64,000 bases of DNA from Ensifer oleiphilus (GTDB lineage Bacteria; Pseudomonadota; Alphaproteobacteria; Rhizobiales; Rhizobiaceae), in the NCBI RefSeq assembly GCF_013371465.1, contig NZ_JABWDU010000002.1:661666-725665 (forward strand), read 5' to 3'. Shown here piece by piece: positions 57,692-64,000 of the stretch. Both the position numbers and the translations under genes were made by a program. The first letter of the stretch is position 1; every line of letters begins with the position of its first letter. Under the pieces are notes generated by a model. It made no database searches. It was not told the DNA's origin and saw only the letters and a program-made list of their open reading frames with translations.

Positions 57692-59155
57692 TCACAGACC
57701 TCCCAGTGCCTTGCGGACTTCCGCATGATCCGAGAATGGCAGCGTGACGGAACCGACCGTCTGGCCCTCCTCGTGTCCCTTGCCGGCGACGATCAGCGTG
57801 TCGCCGCTTTGAAGCATGCCGACGGCAGCCCGGATCGCTTCGGCGCGGTCGCCGATTTCGGTCGCGCCCGGGGCGGCAGCCATGATTTCGGAGCGGATAA
57901 CCTCAGGAACTTCCGAGCGCGGATTGTCGTCGGTGACGATCACCACATCGGCAAGCCGCGTGGCGATCTCGCCCATGATCGGCCGCTTGCCCTTGTCGCG
58001 GTCGCCGCCGCAGCCGAAGACCACGATGACGCGACCCGTCGTGAACGGTCGTACCGAGGCGAGCACGTTTTCGAGTGCGTCAGGCTTATGGGCATAGTCG
58101 ACATAGGCAAGCGCGCCATCGCGTGTCTGGCCAACCAGTTCGAGGCGGCCGGATGCACCCTGCAGCTTTTCAAGCGCGGAGAAGGCCGCCTTGGCGCTGA
58201 TGCCGGTGGAGATCGCCAGGCCAGCGGCGACAAGCGCATTGGCCACCTGGAAATCGCCAGCCAGCGGAATGTGGATTTCGAAGATGTCGTCGCCGACATG
58301 CACTTCGGCCGATTGCTTGTGGCGGAAATGCTCGACCCGCTTCAGCGAGATGAAATCGCCCTTGCGACCGACGGTGCGCACGTCGAGCTTCGCCTTGCGG
58401 GCAGCCGCGATCGCCTGCTCCGACCACTGGTCGTCGGCAAAGATCACCGCCGGAGCCCCCTTCGGCAACAGCGCATCGAACAGCCGCATCTTCGAGGCCA
58501 TGTAGTGCTCGACCGTCGGATGGTAGTCCATGTGGTCGCGGCCGAGATTGGTGAAGGCGGCGGCCGAAAGCTTGACGCCGTCGAGGCGGCTCTGGTCGAG
58601 GCCGTGGCTCGAAGCCTCCATCGCCGCATGGGTAACGCCGGCGTCGGCGAGCTCGGCCAGAAGCTTGTGCAGGGAGACCGGGTCGGGCGTCGTCAGCGAG
58701 CCATAATCGTTGCGGCCGGGCGCGACAACGCCTGTCGTGCCGATCATTGCGGCCGCGAGGCCCGAATGCGCCCAGATCTGCCGGGTAAAGGAGGCGACCG
58801 AGGTCTTGCCGGCAGTGCCTGTCACCGCCACCATCGTCTCGGGCTGGCGGCCGTAGAACGCCGCCGCGGCACGCGCGAGAAAGGCGCGCGGATTGGCAAG
58901 CGAGAGAACCGGCGCAGAAGCGCCATCCGGCTTGGCATTGCTTTCGGCAACCACGGCGACGGCGCCGCGCGCAAGTGCGTCGGCGATGTAGCTGGTACCG
59001 TTTGCCTTGGTGCCGGACACGGCAACGAAAAGATCCCCTGGCTGCACCTGCCGACTGTCGGCCGTGATGCCGGCAACCTCGATCTGAGAGGAACCGCCAT
59101 CCAGTTGCGCAGAAAGTTCAGGGAAGCTCGTTCCCGCCAGGTCTTTTATCTTCAT
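57692..59155 (-). CDS. murE: UDP-MurNAc-dipeptide--meso-diaminopimelate ligase MurE
   Basis: 487 residues. The DDNPR motif in [16 protein letters not shown] specifies meso-diaminopimelate. ATP loop [78 protein letters not shown]. The ATG at 59155 starts [14 protein letters not shown]; the ribosome-binding site is weak. It is 68 bases after ftsI. Confidence 0.97.
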   Translation of the reverse strand: MKIKDLAGTSFPELSAQLDGGSSQIEVAGITADSRQVQPGDLFVAVSGTKANGTSYIADALARGAVAVVAESNAKPDGASAPVLSLANPRAFLARAAAAFYGRQPETMVAVTGTAGKTSVASFTRQIWAHSGLAAAMIGTTGVVAPGRNDYGSLTTPDPVSLHKLLAELADAGVTHAAMEASSHGLDQSRLDGVKLSAAAFTNLGRDHMDYHPTVEHYMASKMRLFDALLPKGAPAVIFADDQWSEQAIAAARKAKLDVRTVGRKGDFISLKRVEHFRHKQSAEVHVGDDIFEIHIPLAGDFQVANALVAAGLAISTGISAKAAFSALEKLQGASGRLELVGQTRDGALAYVDYAHKPDALENVLASVRPFTTGRVIVVFGCGGDRDKGKRPIMGEIATRLADVVIVTDDNPRSEVPEVIRSEIMAAAPGATEIGDRAEAIRAAVGMLQSGDTLIVAGKGHEEGQTVGSVTLPFSDHAEVRKALGGL

Positions 59156-59223
59156 GAACCGCACGTCTCACATCGCTCTCGATCCGCCGGAATCGCGAAT
59201 CGTCCCGCATTCTCATTTCATGC

Positions 59224-60972
59224 CTAATAAGACACAAGCATGGCAGAACCATCTTCTCCGAACTTCGGTTCGACGCCGAGAAGCGGTGCGGAGCGGCTGA
59301 TGATGTCGCGAACCATGGGCGCGGCATTCGAGCCGGCGGTCCGTCCGCCGCCTTCGCCGGTCTTCGGCGCGTCGATGAAAGTCAGCACGATGTACTTGGG
59401 ATTGTCGATCGGAAAGGCAGCGAGAAAGGCGTTGAAGTTCTGGTCGCTGGCGTAGCGGCCGTTGACGACCTTGTCGGCCGTGCCAGTCTTGCCGCCGACG
59501 TTAAAGCCCGGAACCTGCGCGCGCTTGCCCGAACCGGCGATGCCGTTCCAGCGCAAGAGGAAACGCATGTCGTCGCTGGTGCTCTTCTTGACGACCGCGG
59601 TCGCCAGTTCGTCGGCCTGCGCTTCCGAGCGCGGCAGGAAGGTCGGCGGAATGAGCTTGCCGCCGTTGACGAGTGCTGCACCGGCAACGGCCGTCTGCAG
59701 CGGCGTCGTCGAAACGCCGTGGCCGAAGGAAATGGTGATCGAGTTGATCTTCTTCCATTCACGCGGCTGGCTCGGGGATTTGACCTCCGGCAGTTCGGTC
59801 GGCAGCTTCGAGAGCAGGCCGATGCGGGTCAAGAATTCCTTGTGGCCGGGAATGCCGATGAGGTCGGCGATCTTGGCCGTGCCGATGTTCGACGAGTACT
59901 GGAAGATTTCCGGAACGGTCAACACACGGCGCTTGCCGTGGAAGTCCTTGATGGTGAAGCCGCCGATGCGGATCGGCGCCGTGGCGTCGAAACTGTCGTT
60001 GAGCGTCACCTTGCCGGAATCGAGACCCATGGCGATGGTGAAGGTCTTGAAGGTGGAGCCCATCTCGAACGTGCCGTTCGACATGCGGTTCATCCAGCCC
60101 TCTTCGGCCCCTTCGGCCGGCTTGTTCGGATCGTAGTCGGGAACGGACGCCATCGCCAGAACTTCGCCGGTATGTACGTCGAGCACGACGGCGCCGGCGG
60201 CCAGCGCCTGGTAGTTCTTCATGCCGGAATCGATAACGTCGCGCACGATGTTCTGCACCCGAACGTCGATCGACAGCTTGACCGGCTCGAGCTTGGCATC
60301 GCTGGTCATGCCGATAGCGGCGAGATCGGCGAGCCCCTGGCCGTCGATGTAGCGCTCCATGCCGGCAACGCCGCGGTTGTCGATGTTGACGTGGCCGAGG
60401 ATGTGGGCGGCAGTCGGGCCGCCGGGATAGAAGCGGCGCTTTTCCGGCCGGAAGCCGACGCCGGGAATGCCCAGCGCCAGAATCTCGCTCTGCTGCTTCG
60501 GCGTCAGCTGGCGGCGCAGCCACTGGAAGCGCGATTTCGACTTCAGCTTGTTGTAGATCTCGCGGGCATTGATGTCAGGCAGAACCGTTGCCAGGCGCTC
60601 GACCGCCTCATCCGCGTCGACGATCTTGTGCGGCTCGGCATAAAGCGAGACCGTGCGGATGTCGGTGGCGAGGATCTCGCCGTTGCGATCGAGAATATCC
60701 GGGCGCGAGGCCATCAGGTTGTCGGCGCGGCCAATGCTCGAAACCGTCTCCGGCTGCGCCATGCCATACTGCACCAGTCGGCCGCCGATGACCGCATAGA
60801 CGATGCCGAAGCTGGCGATGATGATCGCCACACGGTTCTTCGCCTGATTGGTGGTCTTCTTGCGCGTGCCCTGGAAAGTGACGTTGAGCTTGGCCTCGGC
60901 GGGCAGGTTATTGCCGCCTGCGGAGAAATGCGCCTTGCTCTTCAAAACCATGATGCGGGAGAGAAACGACAT
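59224..60972 (-). CDS. ftsI: septal transpeptidase FtsI (PBP3)
   Basis: 582 residues. A cytoplasmic tail and one helix (RVAIIIASFGIVYAVIGGRL) precede the pedestal domain (RPDILDRNGEILATDIRTVS) and the transpeptidase domain. Active-site motifs: SxxK in EMGSTFKTFTIAM, SxN in YSSNIGTAKI, KTGT in NVGGKTGTADKV. Cross-links septal peptidoglycan with FtsW. The ATG shares one base with the ftsL stop (TGATG). Confidence 0.97.
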   Translation of the reverse strand: MSFLSRIMVLKSKAHFSAGGNNLPAEAKLNVTFQGTRKKTTNQAKNRVAIIIASFGIVYAVIGGRLVQYGMAQPETVSSIGRADNLMASRPDILDRNGEILATDIRTVSLYAEPHKIVDADEAVERLATVLPDINAREIYNKLKSKSRFQWLRRQLTPKQQSEILALGIPGVGFRPEKRRFYPGGPTAAHILGHVNIDNRGVAGMERYIDGQGLADLAAIGMTSDAKLEPVKLSIDVRVQNIVRDVIDSGMKNYQALAAGAVVLDVHTGEVLAMASVPDYDPNKPAEGAEEGWMNRMSNGTFEMGSTFKTFTIAMGLDSGKVTLNDSFDATAPIRIGGFTIKDFHGKRRVLTVPEIFQYSSNIGTAKIADLIGIPGHKEFLTRIGLLSKLPTELPEVKSPSQPREWKKINSITISFGHGVSTTPLQTAVAGAALVNGGKLIPPTFLPRSEAQADELATAVVKKSTSDDMRFLLRWNGIAGSGKRAQVPGFNVGGKTGTADKVVNGRYASDQNFNAFLAAFPIDNPKYIVLTFIDAPKTGEGGGRTAGSNAAPMVRDIISRSAPLLGVEPKFGEDGSAMLVSY

Positions 60973-61355
60973 CAGCGCGCCACCGAACCTGTTTCGATAT
61001 TATCGGTCGTCTGCTCCGCTGCCTTGGCGGCGGCGAGCTTCTTTTCTTCTTCCGTCGGCGGCACGTCGGCCTTCAGCATCGGAAGCTCCTGCGGGCGGAC
61101 GAGCTGCGTCGACGGCGTCGGCGCCAGCTGCAGGTCGGCACCGAAGGCGCCGACAAGACGTTCCAGTCGGTTCGGCTGCGTCAGCAGCGCCCAGTCGGCG
61201 CGCAGCAGGTCGATCGTGTCTTCTTCCAGCTTGATGGCGGCGTCGAGCTTGCGCACCTGTTCCAGCTTGTTTTCAGCCTGGTGCTTGATCGTGTAGGTGA
61301 CCGTAGCGGCGGCCGTCATGACGACGATCAGGACTATGTCGAGTGTTCGCAGCAT
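60972..61355 (-). CDS. ftsL: FtsL-like division protein
   Basis: 127 residues. A short cytoplasmic start, one helix (LRTLDIVLIVVMTAAATVTY) and a coiled-coil stretch follow (KHQAENKLEQVRKLDAAIKL). The motif LLRADWALLTQPNRLERLV is typical of FtsL between rsmH and ftsI. The C-terminus is charged and probably disordered (PPTEEEKKLAAAKAAEQTTD). Identification rests on position and architecture because FtsL sequences diverge strongly. The start at 61355 (MLRTLDIV) is seven bases from rsmH. Confidence 0.88.
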   Translation of the reverse strand: MLRTLDIVLIVVMTAAATVTYTIKHQAENKLEQVRKLDAAIKLEEDTIDLLRADWALLTQPNRLERLVGAFGADLQLAPTPSTQLVRPQELPMLKADVPPTEEEKKLAAAKAAEQTTDNIETGSVAR

Positions 61356-61362
61356 ATCTCTC

Positions 61363-62388
61363 TCAGCCCCCCAACCGTGCAAGGCTCGCCAGTTCCGGCA
61401 GATTGAAAATGGACAGATCGTTTCCCGGCGATGGCGCTTCCGTGCGGATACCGGCTCTGAGCTTGGCAGACCGGGCGCGCGGATTGAGGGACGCTTCTTC
61501 CTCGCTGGCCGCCACCATAGGCTTGCCAACTGGTGTGAAGGTTGCCGGCCGCGCGGTCACCAGCGGCAGGTGCCGCGACCCGGCGGCCTTGCCCGAACGA
61601 TCCTGGAAGAAGGCCTTGACGATCCGGTCTTCGAGCGAATGGAAGGTGACGACGACAAGGCGGCCGCCAGGCTTCAGCGCCCGCTCGGCGGCAAAGAGCG
61701 CCTGGGCGAGCTCACCGAGTTCGTCGTTGACGAAGATGCGCAGCGCCTGGAAGACGCGCGTTGCAGGATGGATCTTGTCCTTGGCCTTGCGCGGCGTGAC
61801 GATTTCGATCAGCCCGGCAAGATCGCGGGTGGTTTCGAACGGCGTTTCGGCTCGGCGTTTCTCGATGGCGCGGGCGATGCGGCCCGACTGCTTTTCCTCA
61901 CCGAGAAAACCGAAGATGCGGATGAGATCGGAAACCTTGGCGCGGTTGACAACGTCGGCGGCGGAAACGCCGGCTGCCGACATGCGCATGTCGAGCGGCC
62001 CCTTCCTCTGGAAGGAGAAGCCGCGCTCGGGCTCGTCGATCTGCATCGACGACACGCCGATGTCGAGCACAACGCCGTCGAGGCTGCCGGCCGGCGCATG
62101 CTCTGCAAGTTCGGAAAAGCGGGAATGAATGAGCTTGAGCCTGCCGCCGGAGGCCGCGACCATCGGCTGGCCCGCAGCGATCGCCGAGGGGTCGCGATCG
62201 AGCGCGATCACATCGGCGCCGGCATTGAGGATGGCGGAGGCATAACCACCGGCACCGAACGTGCCGTCGAGAATGACCTTGCCGGCGGCCGGCTCGAGTG
62301 CTGCGAGAACCTCGTTCAGGAGGACGGGAATGTGACGGACCGGTCCGCCGTCGGCTTCAGAAGCTCCTCCGCCTTGTTCCGTCACCAT
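61363..62388 (-). CDS. rsmH: 16S rRNA (cytosine-1402-N4)-methyltransferase RsmH
   Basis: 341 residues. Formerly MraW. SAM-binding text [67 protein letters not shown] and [15 protein letters not shown]. The closing [18 protein letters not shown] is also standard. ATG at 62388 preceded by GGAGAGG; longer frames run into the mraZ gene. 14 bases after mraZ. Confidence 0.97.
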   Translation of the reverse strand: MVTEQGGGASEADGGPVRHIPVLLNEVLAALEPAAGKVILDGTFGAGGYASAILNAGADVIALDRDPSAIAAGQPMVAASGGRLKLIHSRFSELAEHAPAGSLDGVVLDIGVSSMQIDEPERGFSFQRKGPLDMRMSAAGVSAADVVNRAKVSDLIRIFGFLGEEKQSGRIARAIEKRRAETPFETTRDLAGLIEIVTPRKAKDKIHPATRVFQALRIFVNDELGELAQALFAAERALKPGGRLVVVTFHSLEDRIVKAFFQDRSGKAAGSRHLPLVTARPATFTPVGKPMVAASEEEASLNPRARSAKLRAGIRTEAPSPGNDLSIFNLPELASLARLGG

Positions 62389-62402
62389 TCCGCCTCTCCA
62401 TT

Positions 62403-62843
62403 CTATTCCGGACGCAGCCCCCGTGACTTGCGCCCTTCCCGGGCTGCCGCCTGCGCCTTTGCAAAGGCCTGCGGCTCCCAGAGCTGAAAATAATCGCCCC
62501 GCCCGACGAACATCACGTCGGTCGAGATACCGGTGAAGTCGCGGATGAAATCCGTCACCATCAACCGGCCTTCCGGATCGAGCTTCACGAAGACCCCGCC
62601 CCCATGAACGAGCAGCGACATCTCGTTGGCTGCCGGAGAAAATGGATCCTCGGCCGCCATCTGCCTCTCGAACCGATCCAGGAGCTCCGGCCCGCCGACG
62701 CTGATCGCCGGAAAGACGAAATCCTGAAAACAGTATAGCTCCCGGACGCCCCCATCCGACAGAACGGAACGAAACGCCGAAGGCACGGACACCCGCCCCT
62801 TTGCATCGATCCGATTGGTGGCATTTGACAAGAAGCGGTTCAT
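62403..62843 (-). CDS. mraZ: transcriptional regulator MraZ
   Basis: 146 residues with two AbrB-like half domains, each holding the D-x-x-G-R motif: [16 protein letters not shown] and [16 protein letters not shown]. MraZ is a ring-forming DNA-binding protein that represses its own division-cluster promoter by binding short direct repeats upstream of mraZ; a matching repeat array lies 176 bases before this gene. First gene of the mraZ-to-murB block. Confidence 0.96.
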   Translation of the reverse strand: MNRFLSNATNRIDAKGRVSVPSAFRSVLSDGGVRELYCFQDFVFPAISVGGPELLDRFERQMAAEDPFSPAANEMSLLVHGGGVFVKLDPEGRLMVTDFIRDFTGISTDVMFVGRGDYFQLWEPQAFAKAQAAAREGRKSRGLRPE

Positions 62844-63018
62844 GACGCGAAACGGCCGCCCAAGACTGACGGGCCATAATCATCGACCCGCGAGAACACT
62901 CGACCGCACTCACAAAACACCCCTGCCGGACACCAACATGTCCGCCCATCTCCCGAAGCCGGGAGACCCTGGAATTTTGCGATGATGGGCCACGACGCGG
63001 CCCTTGCGCAGTACCATT
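62844..63018. other. 5' leader of the mraZ transcript
   Basis: About 175 bases between the putative mra promoter and the mraZ ATG, unusually long. It contains a short inverted repeat ctcccgaagccgggag (62952-62967) and no convincing gene. Confidence 0.4.
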
Positions 63019-63053
63019 ATGGGATATCATGGGACCATATGGGCGTCAATGGG
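63019..63053 (-). promoter_or_regulatory. mraZ: mra promoter overlapped by four MraZ-type repeats
   Basis: atggg occurs at 63019, 63029, 63039 and 63049: four copies with an exact 10-bp period. MraZ of E. coli is known to bind TGGGN repeats with 5-base spacers, the same architecture. On the minus strand a TTGACG (-35, 63049-63044) is followed after 17 bases by TATCCC (-10, 63026-63021), so the repeats cover the core promoter and bound MraZ would block it. Confidence 0.75.
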
Positions 63054-63105
63054 ATTGGCTCTTGAACAGCCGGGTAGCTGATCAAATATTGATAGGTTGT
63101 TAAGT

Positions 63106-63120
63106 TTAACGAAGCGTTAC
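63106..63120. promoter_or_regulatory. CtrA-like site upstream of the mra promoter
   Basis: ttaa-cgaagcg-ttac fits TTAA-N7-TTAA with one mismatch. It lies about 60 bases upstream of the putative -35, and overlaps the near-palindrome gttaagtttaac (63099-63110). A second similar site is found before ddl. Confidence 0.3.
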
Positions 63121-63293
63121 GAAGCGACCCCCGCTGCCCTGGAATGCGACGGTCAAAAGGCTTCAAATCGTTGGGAAATCAGAATGTGAGAAAGAATGCA
63201 GCAAAGTGGGGAAGCAGGACTTCCTCGCGCGATTTCTGATCGCTTGATCCGGTCCGGCATCGAAATGATACCCGCCTGGACATGCGTTGCACC

Positions 63294-63313
63294 CGCGCGC
63301 TTCGAAGCGCGCG
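63294..63313. repeat. 20-bp perfect palindrome downstream of rnpB
   Basis: cgcgcgcttcgaagcgcgcg is fully self-complementary. It lies just past the 3' end of rnpB on the minus strand and could help terminate or process the transcript, although no T-run follows. Confidence 0.5.
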
Positions 63314-63336
63314 ACGCCGCTGGGAAAAGGAAAATC

Positions 63337-63742
63337 GCCAGTTGGCCTGTAAGCCGGGTTCTGTATGGCCCCGCTGCCCGAAGACAGCAGAACGTGGCAG
63401 CCATTCATCTGGGACTACGTTTGCACGCAGCCTCTTGCAACCCACCCGGATGACTGGCCCGGAAACAGGCTGGACGCTTGCGCGTCCGCGTCATCCCTAT
63501 TCGGTCTTGCTCCCGGTGGGGTTTGCCGTGCCGTCCATGTCGCCATGTCCGCGGTGGGCTCTTACCCCACCCTTTCACCCTTACTCCGCAAGCGGAGCGG
63601 TTTGCTTTCTGTGGCACTTTCCCTGAGGTCGCCCTCGCCGGACGTTATCCGGCACCGTACTTCCGTGGAGCCCGGACTTTCCTCCCCCCGCGGCCTTTCG
63701 GCACTTGCGGAGCGCGGCTGCCCGGCCAACTGGCAGGCGGTC
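63337..63742 (-). ncRNA. rnpB: RNase P RNA, bacterial class A
   Basis: About 405 bases. The 11-bp P1 helix closes it: GCCAGTTGGCC (63734-63724) pairs with GGCCAACTGGC (63347-63337). Universally conserved pieces appear in order on the minus strand: GAGGAAAGTCCGGGCTCC (P4 5' side), AAGGGTGAAAGGGTGGGGTA, and near the 3' end ACAGAACCCGGCTTAC. It is the catalytic RNA that matures tRNA 5' ends. It lies between mraZ and an oxidoreductase gene. Ends are set by P1 and are approximate. Short protein frames across it are artefacts. Confidence 0.96.
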
Positions 63743-63822
63743 CTTAAACGACCGGGAAGCCGAGCGCCAGAGAAAAACGGCAGGCCCGGCGTTTCCTCGC
63801 TCGCCCGCCCGCGCTTTCAGGT

Positions 63823-64000
63823 TCAGCGGAACGCGACGGCGAAATCCGTCTCATAGGCCGGGTCGTCGATGCGGCCGTCTATCACCAGCGCGGCGGCGAG
63901 CCGGCCGATCTCGTCGGAGCTTTTCGCCGCCTGGCCGTTGCCCCCCGTCACCACCGCAATACGGTCGCTGCCGGCAAAGCCGATATAGGGAAAGCCATGG
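63823..64000 (-). CDS. FAD-dependent oxidoreductase, C-terminal fragment
   Basis: The last 58 residues before TGA: it opens HGFPYIGFAGSDRIAVVTGG, continues NGQAAKSSDEIGRLAAALVI and ends DDPAYETDFAVAFR. The GGNGxAAKSSDEIGRLAA segment is typical of the C-terminus of DAO-type FAD-dependent oxidoreductases. The FAD-binding N-terminus is outside the window, so the substrate cannot be judged. Confidence 0.65.
   Translation of the reverse strand, partial: HGFPYIGFAGSDRIAVVTGGNGQAAKSSDEIGRLAAALVIDGRIDDPAYETDFAVAFR

Noticed and set aside
59719-61296. 525-codon plus-strand frame
   Set aside because: Antisense to ftsI and ftsL; not protein-like.
63019-63053. short tandem array as a CRISPR or satellite
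   Set aside because: Only five bases repeat, with 5-base spacers, and it overlaps the mraZ promoter; an operator array explains it better.
63153-63856. several 70-160-codon frames on both strands
   Set aside because: They cross the rnpB gene and its flank; the RNA structure explains the conservation and the frames resemble the false proteins often annotated over RNase P RNA.

Overview
The window is high-GC chromosomal DNA of an alphaproteobacterium. It is most likely a member of the Rhizobiaceae, near Ensifer/Sinorhizobium. Three things point there: a 589-residue FtsZ with a very long Gln/Pro-rich linker, a class A RNase P RNA, and the gene order mraZ-rsmH-ftsL-ftsI-murE-murF-mraY-murD-ftsW-murG-murC-murB ... 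ddl-ftsQ-ftsA-ftsZ-lpxC-bamD-recN-ligA. I see no rRNA, tRNA, CRISPR array, prophage or insertion sequence. Assignments rest on protein motifs and gene order read by eye; no database search was run.

1-12 kb: an AsmA-family fragment, a D-lactate-dehydrogenase-type flavoprotein, a small DUF1772 membrane protein, an RND efflux pair (permease plus adaptor), a Tat-exported cyclase-family hydrolase followed by an AhpD-like protein, and a UvrD/PcrA helicase. 12-22 kb: small stress or accessory genes (DUF488, GNAT, phosphoribosyltransferase), a membrane diguanylate cyclase, CreA, a small secreted protein, a chemoreceptor-CheW operon, a 52-residue membrane peptide beside a SCO copper chaperone, and PrmA. 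22-33 kb: a structured intergenic region that looks like a small RNA with anti-Shine-Dalgarno loops, PepP, an AzlCD amino-acid exporter, PanB-PanC, two VOC proteins, a divergent SDR/LysR pair, an F420-dependent-reductase-like protein and a CatB-like acetyltransferase.

33-63 kb (all minus strand except one transporter): the division and cell-wall cluster. MraZ starts it, under a promoter overlapped by four exactly 10-bp-spaced ATGGG repeats that fit MraZ operators. The Mur enzymes, MraY and MurG build lipid II; FtsW/FtsI/FtsL polymerise and cross-link it at the septum. Ddl supplies D-Ala-D-Ala, FtsQ/A/Z assemble the divisome, LpxC and BamD serve outer-membrane synthesis, and RecN and LigA serve DNA repair and replication. 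Many junctions overlap or nearly abut, so the cluster is probably translated in coupled blocks. Between murB and ddl the cluster is interrupted by an aquaporin, an oppositely oriented MHS-type transporter and a Cys-containing exported protein.

63-64 kb: the RNase P RNA gene rnpB (minus strand) and the C-terminus of an FAD-dependent oxidoreductase. The observations most worth following are the candidate anti-SD sRNA at about 22.4-22.6 kb, the MraZ operator array, the palindromic operator between murF and mraY, the hairpin that hides the ligA ribosome-binding site, and the small unannotated peptides.
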